Below are positions 7,271 through 15,028 of a stretch of DNA of 15,061 nt, in pieces. The stretch covers positions 1-15,061 of the forward strand of contig JAGGYO010000040.1 of assembly GCA_021162505.1 (NCBI GenBank), in the 5' to 3' direction. Source of the stretch: a bacterium (GTDB lineage: Bacteria; AUK180). Made by a program: the position numbers and the translations under genes. The notes under the pieces are model-generated. The model was not told the origin of the DNA and did not search any database. It was given only the letters and a program-made list of their open reading frames with translations. Position 1 is the first letter of the stretch. Every line of letters starts with the position of its first letter.

Positions 7271-8786
7271 TTCATTTATTATGAGCATAGTTATTCTTAT
7301 TTCCAGATTATTCGGTTTTCTGCGAGATATCTTGTTGGCTTTTCTTTTTGGTACCACCTTCTATGGAGATGCTTTTTACCTGGCATTCAAGATCCCCAAC
7401 ACTTTTAGAGGGCTTTTGGGAGAAGGTGCATTTACATCTGCATTTATACCCATATATTCAGAATATGTTACAGGTGATAATAAAAATGAGGGATATTTCT
7501 TAGGAAATCTCTTCTTAAGATTTTCTTTTATCCTTATACTCATCTCCTTTTTCGGAAGTATTTTTTCTCTGCCATTGGTAAAATTAGTAGCAATAGGCGC
7601 AAAAAGCAATCCAGAATTTATAGCCGTTGCATCCCATGCATTGAGCATTACATTTTGGTATCTTAGTTTTGTAGGACTTGCAGCATTTTTCATGGCATTA
7701 CAGCAAGCAAATAATTCTTTTGGTAAACCCGCAGCAGGACAAGTAGTCTATAATATTATCTTCATATTGATATTAGTATTTTTATTGAAAGTAAAGAATG
7801 TTGAGCATAGAACACTTTTTGCATCCGCAGGAGTTTTACTGGCAGGGGGATTCCAACTCACCTATCAGTTCCTTCAGGCAAAAAAATTAAAACGGGCTTT
7901 TGTTTTCAATCTCAAAAAAGAGATGATCAATATAAAGCGCTTATTCCGCTTGCTGGTACCCGCTATTTTCGGACAAGCCATAATGGAGATAAATATTCTC
8001 TTTGATAATTTTTTTGCCTTGTTTATTTCAATGGGAGTAATTTCTGCGATGTATTATTCATACCGTTTAATTCAATTACCCCTGGGTATTTTTTCTGTTT
8101 CTATTGCCACGGTATCGTTAACCATCTTTTCAAAGAAGGTTACAAAAAAGGAAGATATAACCAATGATTTCAACAAGAGTTTGCGAACATTGACATATGT
8201 GATTCTGCCCATTTCAAGTTATTTTATAGGAAGCGGGCTTTTTATCATAAAATTTTTATTTTTAAGAGGTAAATTCACAGAACTCTCGGCACAAATAACC
8301 AATTCTTTATTTATTTTTTATTCTATAGGTCTCATCTTTTATTCATATGTGAAACTTTTTTCACAGGCATTTTATGCTCACAAACTCATTAAATATCCCG
8401 TGATCTTTACCTCTGTTGCTATGATATTGAACATTGAAATGAACGCCATTTTGATACCATATATGGGTGCCGCCGGCTTAGCTTTAGCGTCGACAATATC
8501 CGCCTCGGTAAATTTTTTCTTTTTAAATCTTTATTTAAAGAGAAAATTGCACTTAAAACTAAATTTTTCACCATTTTTCAAACTCTTACCCGTAACCGTT
8601 ATTTCTGCTTTAGGTATGTTTTGGTCTCAGCCCTATATAATAGGTTTTATACATATAAAAAATGAGTTCTTTTCGAGCTTATTAATAGCCCTATTTTTTT
8701 TAATGATTACAATAATGTTCTACTTACCTTTTTTGGGTTTTAAAAATATTTTAAAAATACTTGAATTTTTTAAGAAAAAATCATAG
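7245..8786 (+). CDS. murJ: lipid II flippase MurJ
   Basis: MurJ (MviN) flips the undecaprenyl-linked peptidoglycan precursor lipid II across the inner membrane. It is a MOP-superfamily transporter with 14 membrane segments, and this 513-residue protein is hydrophobic throughout in that pattern. The family N-terminus is clear: ISRLFGFLRD (19-28), YGDAFYLAFKIPN (40-52) and FRGLLGEGAFTSAFIP. Arg21, Arg27, Asp42 and Arg55 match the essential R18, R24, D39 and R52 of E. coli MurJ with a constant shift of three. YSYRLIQLPLGIFSVSIATVS fits the segment with the essential R270. The ATG at 7245 has a purine-rich GGAAAAGGGA stretch in front; an internal ATG at 7281 would trim the first helix. Cell-wall genes are not adjacent, so the link to the train is positional. 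Confidence 0.95.
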   Translation: MSKKSFYHNSFIMSIVILISRLFGFLRDILLAFLFGTTFYGDAFYLAFKIPNTFRGLLGEGAFTSAFIPIYSEYVTGDNKNEGYFLGNLFLRFSFILILISFFGSIFSLPLVKLVAIGAKSNPEFIAVASHALSITFWYLSFVGLAAFFMALQQANNSFGKPAAGQVVYNIIFILILVFLLKVKNVEHRTLFASAGVLLAGGFQLTYQFLQAKKLKRAFVFNLKKEMINIKRLFRLLVPAIFGQAIMEINILFDNFFALFISMGVISAMYYSYRLIQLPLGIFSVSIATVSLTIFSKKVTKKEDITNDFNKSLRTLTYVILPISSYFIGSGLFIIKFLFLRGKFTELSAQITNSLFIFYSIGLIFYSYVKLFSQAFYAHKLIKYPVIFTSVAMILNIEMNAILIPYMGAAGLALASTISASVNFFFLNLYLKRKLHLKLNFSPFFKLLPVTVISALGMFWSQPYIIGFIHIKNEFFSSLLIALFFLMITIMFYLPFLGFKNILKILEFFKKKS

Positions 8787-8810
8787 AATAGTAATAATAA
8801 GGAGTGTGTA

Positions 8811-9812
8811 ATGAACAAGACGCAAAAATCTATCGTTACTGTTGAGATAATTGTCATTGCCCTTGGATTATTGATCCTCATCTACGGATTATTGAATTCC
8901 GGTGGTGGATCGAGGAAACAGTATATTTCAAAGGTTCAAACATTAAAAAAAACATTAGAAGATAGAAAACAAGAGTATAAAGATAATGACAAGATTGTCG
9001 CTCTCTATGCAAAAGAAGCAGCTAAATTAGACGAGATCATAAAAAAATATGAAGATAAGAGTTTTAAATTCGATAAGGACACGGAATCAAGGAAATATTT
9101 GAATCTTGAAAATAACATTGCCTGTTTTATGGATGATTGTAAGAACATTAAAATCTCCATTCAGAAAACCCAAGCATATATTGATAATGTTAATAAATAT
9201 TTTGAAGAAAATAAGAACAACATCCGTACTGTTAAAAAAAGCACTAAGATTAAGAAGACAATGCGGAGAAAAATAGCCGAACTTGAAAAGTCATTAAATA
9301 GTGGGTTGGAAAATTTGAGAGAACTTATAAATAAGGTTCAAACACCGGATGATGCGACAAATCTTTCATTGAAACAGCTTGAACTTGAACAGCCTTTTGC
9401 AGAATTCAAAAATAATGTAAAAATCGCATATGAGATCACACAGGAAACGAAAGTAGAGCTAATTAATAATCCAATTGAAATTGAAGTAACTCCAAAGCCG
9501 GTTCAGACAAGAAGGATCAAAAAAACAAAAAATGCAGAACTGATAGCGCCTTATAGCTCAAGTAACTATCCCGCTAAGTTCAAGGGGACCGGACTTTGCG
9601 TAATAAAGATAAATATTGGGAAAGATGGAGTGGTTAAAACCACAAGTGTTTTTCAATCCAGCAATAATAAGGAATTTGACGATTTTTGCAAAAGTGCTGC
9701 CAAAACTTTAAAATATAAACCTGCTATAGGGTACTATAGAGATGATCCTGCAAAAAAGGAATTTCCAATTGAAACATCTTCAAAATACCCTTTTATGGCA
9801 CCTACTAAATAG
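8811..9812 (+). CDS. membrane-anchored coiled-coil protein with TonB-like C-terminal domain
   Basis: I do not know a named family for the full protein. Residues 8-29 are one strongly hydrophobic segment, so the protein is probably anchored in the inner membrane with its bulk in the periplasm. Residues about 33-200 are rich in Lys, Glu, Asn and Leu and look helical or coiled coil. A basic linker (about 225-242) follows. Residues about 248-315 match a TonB C-terminal domain: NYPAKFKGTGLCVIKINI, then GKDGVVKTTSVFQSSNNKEFDDFCKS and LKYKPAI. Such domains touch outer-membrane proteins or peptidoglycan. No proline-rich spacer is seen and no ExbB/ExbD genes are near, so energy coupling is not implied. 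AAGGAG lies 7 nt before the ATG. Confidence 0.7.
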   Translation: MNKTQKSIVTVEIIVIALGLLILIYGLLNSGGGSRKQYISKVQTLKKTLEDRKQEYKDNDKIVALYAKEAAKLDEIIKKYEDKSFKFDKDTESRKYLNLENNIACFMDDCKNIKISIQKTQAYIDNVNKYFEENKNNIRTVKKSTKIKKTMRRKIAELEKSLNSGLENLRELINKVQTPDDATNLSLKQLELEQPFAEFKNNVKIAYEITQETKVELINNPIEIEVTPKPVQTRRIKKTKNAELIAPYSSSNYPAKFKGTGLCVIKINIGKDGVVKTTSVFQSSNNKEFDDFCKSAAKTLKYKPAIGYYRDDPAKKEFPIETSSKYPFMAPTK

Positions 9813-9821
9813 GGGGAACGG

Positions 9822-10688
9822 ATGAAAAAATTATTCTTACTTCTTGCGATCTTCATGGCTCTTAATATGATTCCATTTAGTGATGTTCATCAGAACATTA
9901 AAGGAAAATTCCTTTATTCGGTAAAGACCGAGTATTTTTATTTTAATACAGAAGGTGTATATTTAAGAAGTTATATTTCCATCCCGCTTTCATCCTTGAA
10001 ATATGAAAAATTTTCCACCAAAAAAGGTCAGTCAAATTATCGTGTTAAATTAAAATATGATGTTGTAGTATATAATGGTGATAAAGTGATAAAAAAGGAT
10101 AGCTGGAAATCTATTGTTAATTTCCAGGTAATAAAAGAAGATGCTCTCATTCTAAACTTTTATGACGCGAATATTCCAAACGATACAAAATATAAGTATA
10201 TTGTTAATGTAACAGACCAATTATCGAAAAAAGTAAGTACTTTCGATTTTGAAGAAACTTCTCCCAATTTCTCTAAATTCAATGTTTCATCGCTCCTTTG
10301 GGCGAAAACCGATATAAAAAAAGCAGAACCCAATGATTATAAATACCTTATATTCAATAATTTAAAAATATATCCCATAAGCGGAAATTATATTGAAGGT
10401 AATAACTACCCGCGACTTTATTTTGAAATATATGGTTTAACACCGGATGAAGACGAATTTTATAAATATGGAGTAGAGTACGATATCTTTAACGCAAAGA
10501 ATAAGCATATCTATCATTTTGAGATCGTAAATGAGGTAGATGCAGCTTCAATTCCCGTGATTACGCCAAATTATATATTCGATATTCTTTCTTTAGTGGA
10601 TTACGGACCATATACTGTTAAAATAAAAGTGACTGATCTCAACTCCAATGAGAGCATTGAGAAAACAGATAAGATCATTAGAAAATGA
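9822..10688 (+). CDS. exported beta-rich protein, possibly GWxTD-N-like
   Basis: A cleavable signal peptide is likely at 1-18 (MKKLFLLLAIFMALNMIP), so the 288-residue protein should be periplasmic or surface-exposed. It lacks an obvious lipobox Cys. The rest is dominated by alternating Tyr, Phe, Val and charged residues, as in beta sandwiches. The stretch YLRSYISIPLSSLKYEK followed by YRVKLKYDVVVYN and DSWKSIVNF recalls the N-terminal domain of GWxTD-domain proteins of FCB-group bacteria. The GWxTD motif itself is absent, so this is only a tentative resemblance. A second beta-rich half covers about 165-288. A G-rich ribosome site (GGGGGAACGG) ends just before the ATG. It starts 9 bp after the TonB-like gene, so the two are probably co-expressed. 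Confidence 0.6.
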   Translation: MKKLFLLLAIFMALNMIPFSDVHQNIKGKFLYSVKTEYFYFNTEGVYLRSYISIPLSSLKYEKFSTKKGQSNYRVKLKYDVVVYNGDKVIKKDSWKSIVNFQVIKEDALILNFYDANIPNDTKYKYIVNVTDQLSKKVSTFDFEETSPNFSKFNVSSLLWAKTDIKKAEPNDYKYLIFNNLKIYPISGNYIEGNNYPRLYFEIYGLTPDEDEFYKYGVEYDIFNAKNKHIYHFEIVNEVDAASIPVITPNYIFDILSLVDYGPYTVKIKVTDLNSNESIEKTDKIIRK

Positions 10689-10711
10689 AGTATAATATTT
10701 AGGAGGAGATT

Positions 10712-11134
10712 ATGATTGATAAGAGAATTGAGGACATTGAGGCGATCAATCGGATCAAGAGAACGCAGGTAATTTTCTGGATACTTTTTTTTGTAATCAT
10801 ACTCGTAGGTCTTATTTTAGTGGGAGAACAAATGTCAAAAATAGGAACAGCATCAAGATCTATTTCTACTATTAATGGAGTAAAGATCATGAATAAATAT
10901 GGAGAGGTGATAAAAGAGCATAAAAATCCCAGATTTAAGGTTGACGAAGAAGGCAATACCATAGATCTTTTAAAATATTGGGAAAAGCAATGGTATCTCC
11001 ATATAGTTTTGGCTTTATTAATAGCACTCATAGCAATACTTCTTCTTGTGTTTATTATTAAAGAGATCAGATATTTCAATAAATTGGAGTTAGAAAAATT
11101 ATTTAAGTATGAGCTCGATAAATCAAAAGATTAA
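10712..11134 (+). CDS. two-transmembrane-segment protein of unknown function
   Basis: This protein is not recognised. Its 140 residues form two hydrophobic segments, about 18-38 and 96-117, around a hydrophilic loop of about 57 residues (39-95). The basic N-terminus (KRIEDIEAINRIKR) and the charged C-terminus (KLFKYELDKSKD) suggest that both ends face the cytoplasm and the loop faces the periplasm. The ATG follows a strong AGGAGG about 5 nt upstream, 23 bp after the previous gene. The 3' end overlaps the next gene by 26 bp. That tight coupling to a soluble cytosolic partner fits a membrane-tether or sensor role, but no motif supports a specific job. Confidence 0.65.
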   Translation: MIDKRIEDIEAINRIKRTQVIFWILFFVIILVGLILVGEQMSKIGTASRSISTINGVKIMNKYGEVIKEHKNPRFKVDEEGNTIDLLKYWEKQWYLHIVLALLIALIAILLLVFIIKEIRYFNKLELEKLFKYELDKSKD

Positions 11135-12200
11135 TAAATTAAACAAAAAATTATGTAAATTTTTGGCATCAAAGGAAGACGGAGACTTTAATAGCTTTTA
11201 TAAAGATTTTAACAACGAAATATTAGGTTATTTTTTATCCAAACGATTCAAGGGGTTGTGGAAACTGGAAAGAATTGTGGATAATGCCATTGGGGGAATT
11301 GATAATATAAAGAACGATATTCTTATAAAACTTCACAAAGGTCACTATAAAGAACCCACACTCAATTTTTTATTAAATAAGATCTCTTTCAAGATATTGG
11401 AAATTTTAAAAAATAAAGAAACTTTCCTAACAATGATACCCAATCTTTTGGAATATTCTCATTCATTAACATTCAGTAATTACTATGAATATCAGGAAAT
11501 ACTAGATTTTAATGATTTTCTTCTTTTAGAAATATTCAATATCATATACGACGCTTTCTATAATTTATTGAAAGAAGGAAAGACAATATTCTTTTATCAT
11601 TATGTCTTGTTTATTAATGAAGAAGATATAAAACTTGTTTTAGATGAGGAGGAACTTAATGTATCTCAGGAAATACTAAAAGAAATGCAGGAGTTTTGGA
11701 CCTTTGTTGAGAAAAGGGGAATATTTTATCTATTTATCGTTTTCATTGAAAGCAATGGTGATCTGGAACAATTTAAATCTTTTTTAAACGGAGAAACTCT
11801 GGAGATATTCAATGAGAGAACTGCCAATAAATTGAGTTATGGCTCTATTGATAATAATTTAAATATAATCGGCAGCGAGGAAATACTTCACCATATTCTA
11901 CATGATTATATAAAGAGTTTGAAATTAGTAGATGACATAATGGGAGAGCGGAAAAAGGGAGAATATGCACCGGCTTTGTGGAATTTGGTAAGCAAACCCG
12001 CTTTTTTTACAATAACTGATTTTTTAAAAAACCTTTTGGATAAAAAAGAGAATATAAGAGAGTTTGAAGGGAATATAAATGGGCAAGAAGTGGATTGGAG
12101 CGCTTTAAGAAAGATAGAAGAAATAAATAAATTCCCTAAATATTACTTGGAAGAGTATTCATTTAAAAGTTCAATAATAGATCTATTTTCCCCGATCTAA
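11109..12200 (+). CDS. cytosolic helical protein, possibly a degenerate sigma-factor-like N-terminus
   Basis: A 363-residue protein without signal peptide or membrane helix, rich in Leu, Ile, Phe, Asn and Lys, probably all-helical. I do not recognise the family. Residues about 24-104 have a sigma70 region-2-like pattern: FNSFYKDFNNEILGYFLSK, a central acidic turn (DNIKNDILIKLHKG), and LNFLLNKISFKILEILKNK, like 'Wl..Ia.N...d.lR'. Residues about 148-200 could be a worn region-4 helix-turn-helix (LLKEGKTIFFYHYVL, then NVSQEILKEM), but the DNA-contact residues are not conserved. The last 160 residues match nothing I know. The start lies inside the previous gene with no clear ribosome site, so translation is probably coupled. 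The stop overlaps the convergent metallophosphoesterase gene. Confidence 0.6.
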   Translation: MSSINQKINKLNKKLCKFLASKEDGDFNSFYKDFNNEILGYFLSKRFKGLWKLERIVDNAIGGIDNIKNDILIKLHKGHYKEPTLNFLLNKISFKILEILKNKETFLTMIPNLLEYSHSLTFSNYYEYQEILDFNDFLLLEIFNIIYDAFYNLLKEGKTIFFYHYVLFINEEDIKLVLDEEELNVSQEILKEMQEFWTFVEKRGIFYLFIVFIESNGDLEQFKSFLNGETLEIFNERTANKLSYGSIDNNLNIIGSEEILHHILHDYIKSLKLVDDIMGERKKGEYAPALWNLVSKPAFFTITDFLKNLLDKKENIREFEGNINGQEVDWSALRKIEEINKFPKYYLEEYSFKSSIIDLFSPI

Positions 12201-12914
12201 TCGATTGGCCAAATATTCCGGTAACCCGGAGGTAATAATGGCTTCTTTGGCTTTTGAAATATCATATTCTAAGCGTCTATAGATCAATTCATTTTTTTCA
12301 GTATCAAAAACAGTATAACATGCTCTACTATCACGATCTCGGGGTTGGCCCACAGAACCAACATTTATAATGGCTTTTTCACCTTTTTTAAATATGATAT
12401 TCTCTGAATATTTTGTAATTATCTCTTTATCTTTCTGAACAAATACGGTTGGATAGTGAGAATGACCGATAAATGCGAAATCCTTTTCTAACAGGAGAAA
12501 TACAACTTTAGCAGCATCTTTGGTTAAAATATAGGACCAATTATCCGGGAAAACAGGGGAAGCATGAACGAATATAATATTATCCGTTTCATATTTTAAG
12601 GGTAGGTCACATAAGAATTTTCTGCTTTTTTCAGAAATATTTTGCTTTGTAAAATCAATTGCTTCTTTAGCGAAAGGATTAAAAAAATCATACTTCATTA
12701 AATCACAAGTAGCATAATCGTGATTTCCCATAATACTAATATCAAATTCATTTTTTATTATCTCTATGCACTCATTGGGAAAAGCACCATAACCTACAAT
12801 ATCGCCTAGGTTTACCTTCAGATCAACATTTGAAAAATTTTCATTGATATCGTCAATTACTATTTCCAAAGCGGGCAAATTCCCGTGAACATCCGAAATA
12901 ATGACTATTTTCAT
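12183..12914 (-). CDS. YfcE-like metallophosphoesterase
   Basis: A calcineurin-like phosphoesterase of 243 residues with all metal-site motifs: DVHGN (D8, H10), GDIVGYG (D38), GNHD (N64, H65), VHASP (H117) and GHSH (150-153). Such enzymes hydrolyse phosphodiesters or phosphomonoesters with a two-metal centre; the substrate here is unknown. The GYG after the aspartate and the NVGSVGQPRD segment resemble bacterial YfcE- and ApaH-type cytoplasmic phosphatases. It is the last gene of the leftward riboflavin operon. Its ATG overlaps the nusB stop as ATGA (12911-12914), and AAGGAT lies about 6 nt upstream. Its stop is embedded in the convergent rightward gene for 18 bp. Confidence 0.85.
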   Translation of the reverse strand: MKIVIISDVHGNLPALEIVIDDINENFSNVDLKVNLGDIVGYGAFPNECIEIIKNEFDISIMGNHDYATCDLMKYDFFNPFAKEAIDFTKQNISEKSRKFLCDLPLKYETDNIIFVHASPVFPDNWSYILTKDAAKVVFLLLEKDFAFIGHSHYPTVFVQKDKEIITKYSENIIFKKGEKAIINVGSVGQPRDRDSRACYTVFDTEKNELIYRRLEYDISKAKEAIITSGLPEYLANRLDRGK

Positions 12915-13351
12915 TTTTTATCCTTTTTAATATCTTTTTGAACATTATCCAAAATGCCGTTAATAAATCTTTTTGATTCTACATTTCCATATTTTTTTCC
13001 TATTTCAATAGCTTCATTTATGGATACTATGGGCGGAATTTCTTCAATGTATAAAAGCTCAAATATGGCGAACCGTAAAATATTTCTGTCCACAGTAAGC
13101 ATTCTGTCTATTTCCCAATTTTCAGAATACTCTACAATAATTTTATCAATATCTTCTTTATGTTCATTAACACCAAGAACAAGGATCAAGGTATACTCTT
13201 TTATTACTCCGGTATCATTATCATTGGAAAAATAACTATAATAATTCGATATACGCACATTTATATCGCCATTTGCAAGATCGTGCGCATATAAGATCTT
13301 AAGGGCTGATTCCCGAGCGATTCTCCTACCCTCGGTAAAACTTATGATCAT
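12911..13351 (-). CDS. nusB: transcription antitermination factor NusB
   Basis: NusB with S10 (NusE) binds boxA RNA and supports antitermination, mainly on rRNA operons. The 146-residue length is normal. Family marks are RRIARESALKILYAHDL near the N-terminus, then RNILRFAIFELLYIEEIP, VSINEAIEIGKKYG and RFINGILDNV at the C-terminus. The ATG overlaps the ribH stop as ATGA (13348-13351), and the stop overlaps the next ATG in the same way. The ribosome site is weak, so translation is probably coupled to ribH. ribH-nusB adjacency is widespread in bacteria. Confidence 0.95.
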   Translation of the reverse strand: MIISFTEGRRIARESALKILYAHDLANGDINVRISNYYSYFSNDNDTGVIKEYTLILVLGVNEHKEDIDKIIVEYSENWEIDRMLTVDRNILRFAIFELLYIEEIPPIVSINEAIEIGKKYGNVESKRFINGILDNVQKDIKKDKK

Positions 13352-13812
13352 AAATTATTATAAAGATCCATCATTTCAAGTAATGATAATGCAGCGTCAA
13401 AGCCCTTATTACCTGCTTTAGCGCCCGCGCGGTCAATGGCTTGCTCAACTGTATCCGTAGTAAGAACACCAAAAGAAATTGGAATATCGCTATGTAAAGC
13501 AATCTGTGCTATACCTTTTGTAGTTTCAGAAGCTATATAATTAAAATGCGGAGTTTCTCCTCTTATTACTGCTCCAAGCGTTATAATGCCATCATAATTT
13601 TTATTATTACGAGTGAGCTTTGATAACAATAAAGGTATTTCAAATGCTCCCGGAACCCAGTATACAGATATATTTTCCTTTGAAACACCATTTCTTATTA
13701 GACCGTCAATGGCACCATTCAATAACTTTTCCGTAATAATATTGTTGAATTTACTTATTATAATAGCAATTTTCTTTCCCTCGCCTTTAAATTTCCCTTC
13801 AATTATTCTCAT
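13348..13812 (-). CDS. ribH: 6,7-dimethyl-8-ribityllumazine synthase (RibH)
   Basis: Lumazine synthase condenses 5-amino-6-ribitylaminouracil with 3,4-dihydroxy-2-butanone 4-phosphate, the penultimate step of riboflavin synthesis. The usual form is a 60-mer or pentamer in the cytoplasm. With the start at 13812 the protein has 154 residues, with the ring-stacking Phe22 and GAFEIP (55-60). RGETPHF (84-90) carries the catalytic His89. PISFGVLTTDTVEQA and Arg128 in RAGAKAGNKG follow. An upstream in-frame ATG at 13839 would add nine residues, but a perfect AAGGAGG sits 6 nt before 13812 and lies inside that extension. The start overlaps the ribBA end by 14 bp. Confidence 0.95.
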   Translation of the reverse strand: MRIIEGKFKGEGKKIAIIISKFNNIITEKLLNGAIDGLIRNGVSKENISVYWVPGAFEIPLLLSKLTRNNKNYDGIITLGAVIRGETPHFNYIASETTKGIAQIALHSDIPISFGVLTTDTVEQAIDRAGAKAGNKGFDAALSLLEMMDLYNNL

Positions 13813-15028
13813 TTTTATCCTCCTTAAAAAATTCGTCATTAAAAAGATGTTCCATCTTATCTTTTTTGGTCTTTAAATATCTTTTATTATATTTATTGGG
13901 CTCTATATTTATTGGAACCCTCTCCGTTACTTTTAAGCCATAACCCTTTAATCCAATTATCTTTTTGGGATTATTCGTGATCAATCTAATGGTAGATAAT
14001 CCAAGTTCCTTTAATATTTGTGCACCAATACCATAGTCCCTGAGATCGGCTTTAAAGCCCAATGCTTCATTGGCTTCAACGGTATCCATGCCATCATCCT
14101 GTAAACGGTAAGCCATTAATTTGGCATGCAGGCCAATGCCTCTACCCTCTTGCTTCAAATAAAGCACTACGCCGGAACCCGTTTCCTCAATCATTTCCAT
14201 TGAATGGTGAAGTTGTGGACCGCAATCGCACCTAAGAGAGCCCAAGGCATCACCCGTTAAACACTCCGAATGTACTCTAACAAGAACATCTTCCTTTCCG
14301 AAAATTTCACCCTTTACCATTGCAAGATGTTCTTGCGAACCATCAAGCGTTGAGAAAAGAATACCCTTAAAATTACCCCATTTGGTGGGCAATTTAAATT
14401 CTGTTATTTTTTTTACCGTTTTTTCACGCTGGATCCTGTATTTTATAAGATTAGCAATAGAAATTATTTTTATATCATTTTTTTTCGCTACTTTTTTTAA
14501 TTGTGGTAATCTCGCCATAGTGCCGTCATCATTCATGATCTCACAAATGACCGCGGTTTCTGTAAGTTTGGAAAGTTTACAAAGATCAATTGATGCTTCC
14601 GTGTGGCCGGCTCTTCTTAAAACACCATATCTCTTAGCAACTAATGGGAATACATGCCCCGGGCGTAAGAGGTCATTTGGCTTTGAATCCCTATCTGCAA
14701 TGATCTTGATCGTCGTTGCTCTATCATAAGCGGAGATCCCGGTAGTTATATTTTTCGCTGCATCAACAGACACCCTGAAATCCGCGCCTTCCACTTCCCT
14801 ATTCTCGGTTGCCATTGGATATAAATTCAACCTTTGAGCAATTTCTTCTGAGATGGGTGTACAGATCAATCCTCTTCCCTCTTTTGCCATAAAGTTAATA
14901 TTCTCGGGGGTTGCTAATTCCCCGCTGGCAACAAAATCACCCTCATTTTCCCGATTCTCATCATCAACAATAATAACTATTTTACCGTTTTGAAAATCTT
15001 TAAGAGCATCTTCTATTTTATCTAACAT
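13799..15028 (-). CDS. ribBA: bifunctional DHBP synthase / GTP cyclohydrolase II (RibBA)
   Basis: This fused enzyme supplies both riboflavin branches. Its N-terminal half converts ribulose 5-phosphate to 3,4-dihydroxy-2-butanone 4-phosphate, and its C-terminal half opens GTP to 2,5-diamino-6-ribosylamino-pyrimidinone phosphate. The first half (about 1-203) shows DDENRENEGD (22-31), RPGHVFPL (122-129) and GHTEA (141-145). The second (about 204-395) shows the zinc site C256, C267 and C269 in SECLTGD ... RCDCG, and LKQEGRGIGL (291-300). Both catalytic sets look complete, so both activities are expected. At 409 residues it has the usual length. The ATG at 15028 has AGAGG (15042-15038) about 9 nt upstream. 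It overlaps the upstream gene's end by 11 bp and ribH's start by 14 bp. Confidence 0.96.
   Translation of the reverse strand: MLDKIEDALKDFQNGKIVIIVDDENRENEGDFVASGELATPENINFMAKEGRGLICTPISEEIAQRLNLYPMATENREVEGADFRVSVDAAKNITTGISAYDRATTIKIIADRDSKPNDLLRPGHVFPLVAKRYGVLRRAGHTEASIDLCKLSKLTETAVICEIMNDDGTMARLPQLKKVAKKNDIKIISIANLIKYRIQREKTVKKITEFKLPTKWGNFKGILFSTLDGSQEHLAMVKGEIFGKEDVLVRVHSECLTGDALGSLRCDCGPQLHHSMEMIEETGSGVVLYLKQEGRGIGLHAKLMAYRLQDDGMDTVEANEALGFKADLRDYGIGAQILKELGLSTIRLITNNPKKIIGLKGYGLKVTERVPINIEPNKYNKRYLKTKKDKMEHLFNDEFFKEDKNENN

Noticed and set aside
8765..8781. ATTTTTT-AAG-AAAAAAT inverted repeat at the end of murJ as a terminator
   Set aside because: The stem is all A-T and has no T-tract after it, so it is not a convincing terminator; the next gene is 24 bp away with a good ribosome site.
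10691..10696. TATAAT before the two-TM gene as an internal promoter
   Set aside because: No -35-like hexamer at 16-18 bp spacing was found; TTGAGA at 10657-10662 is 28 bp away. A chance match is likely in AT-rich sequence.
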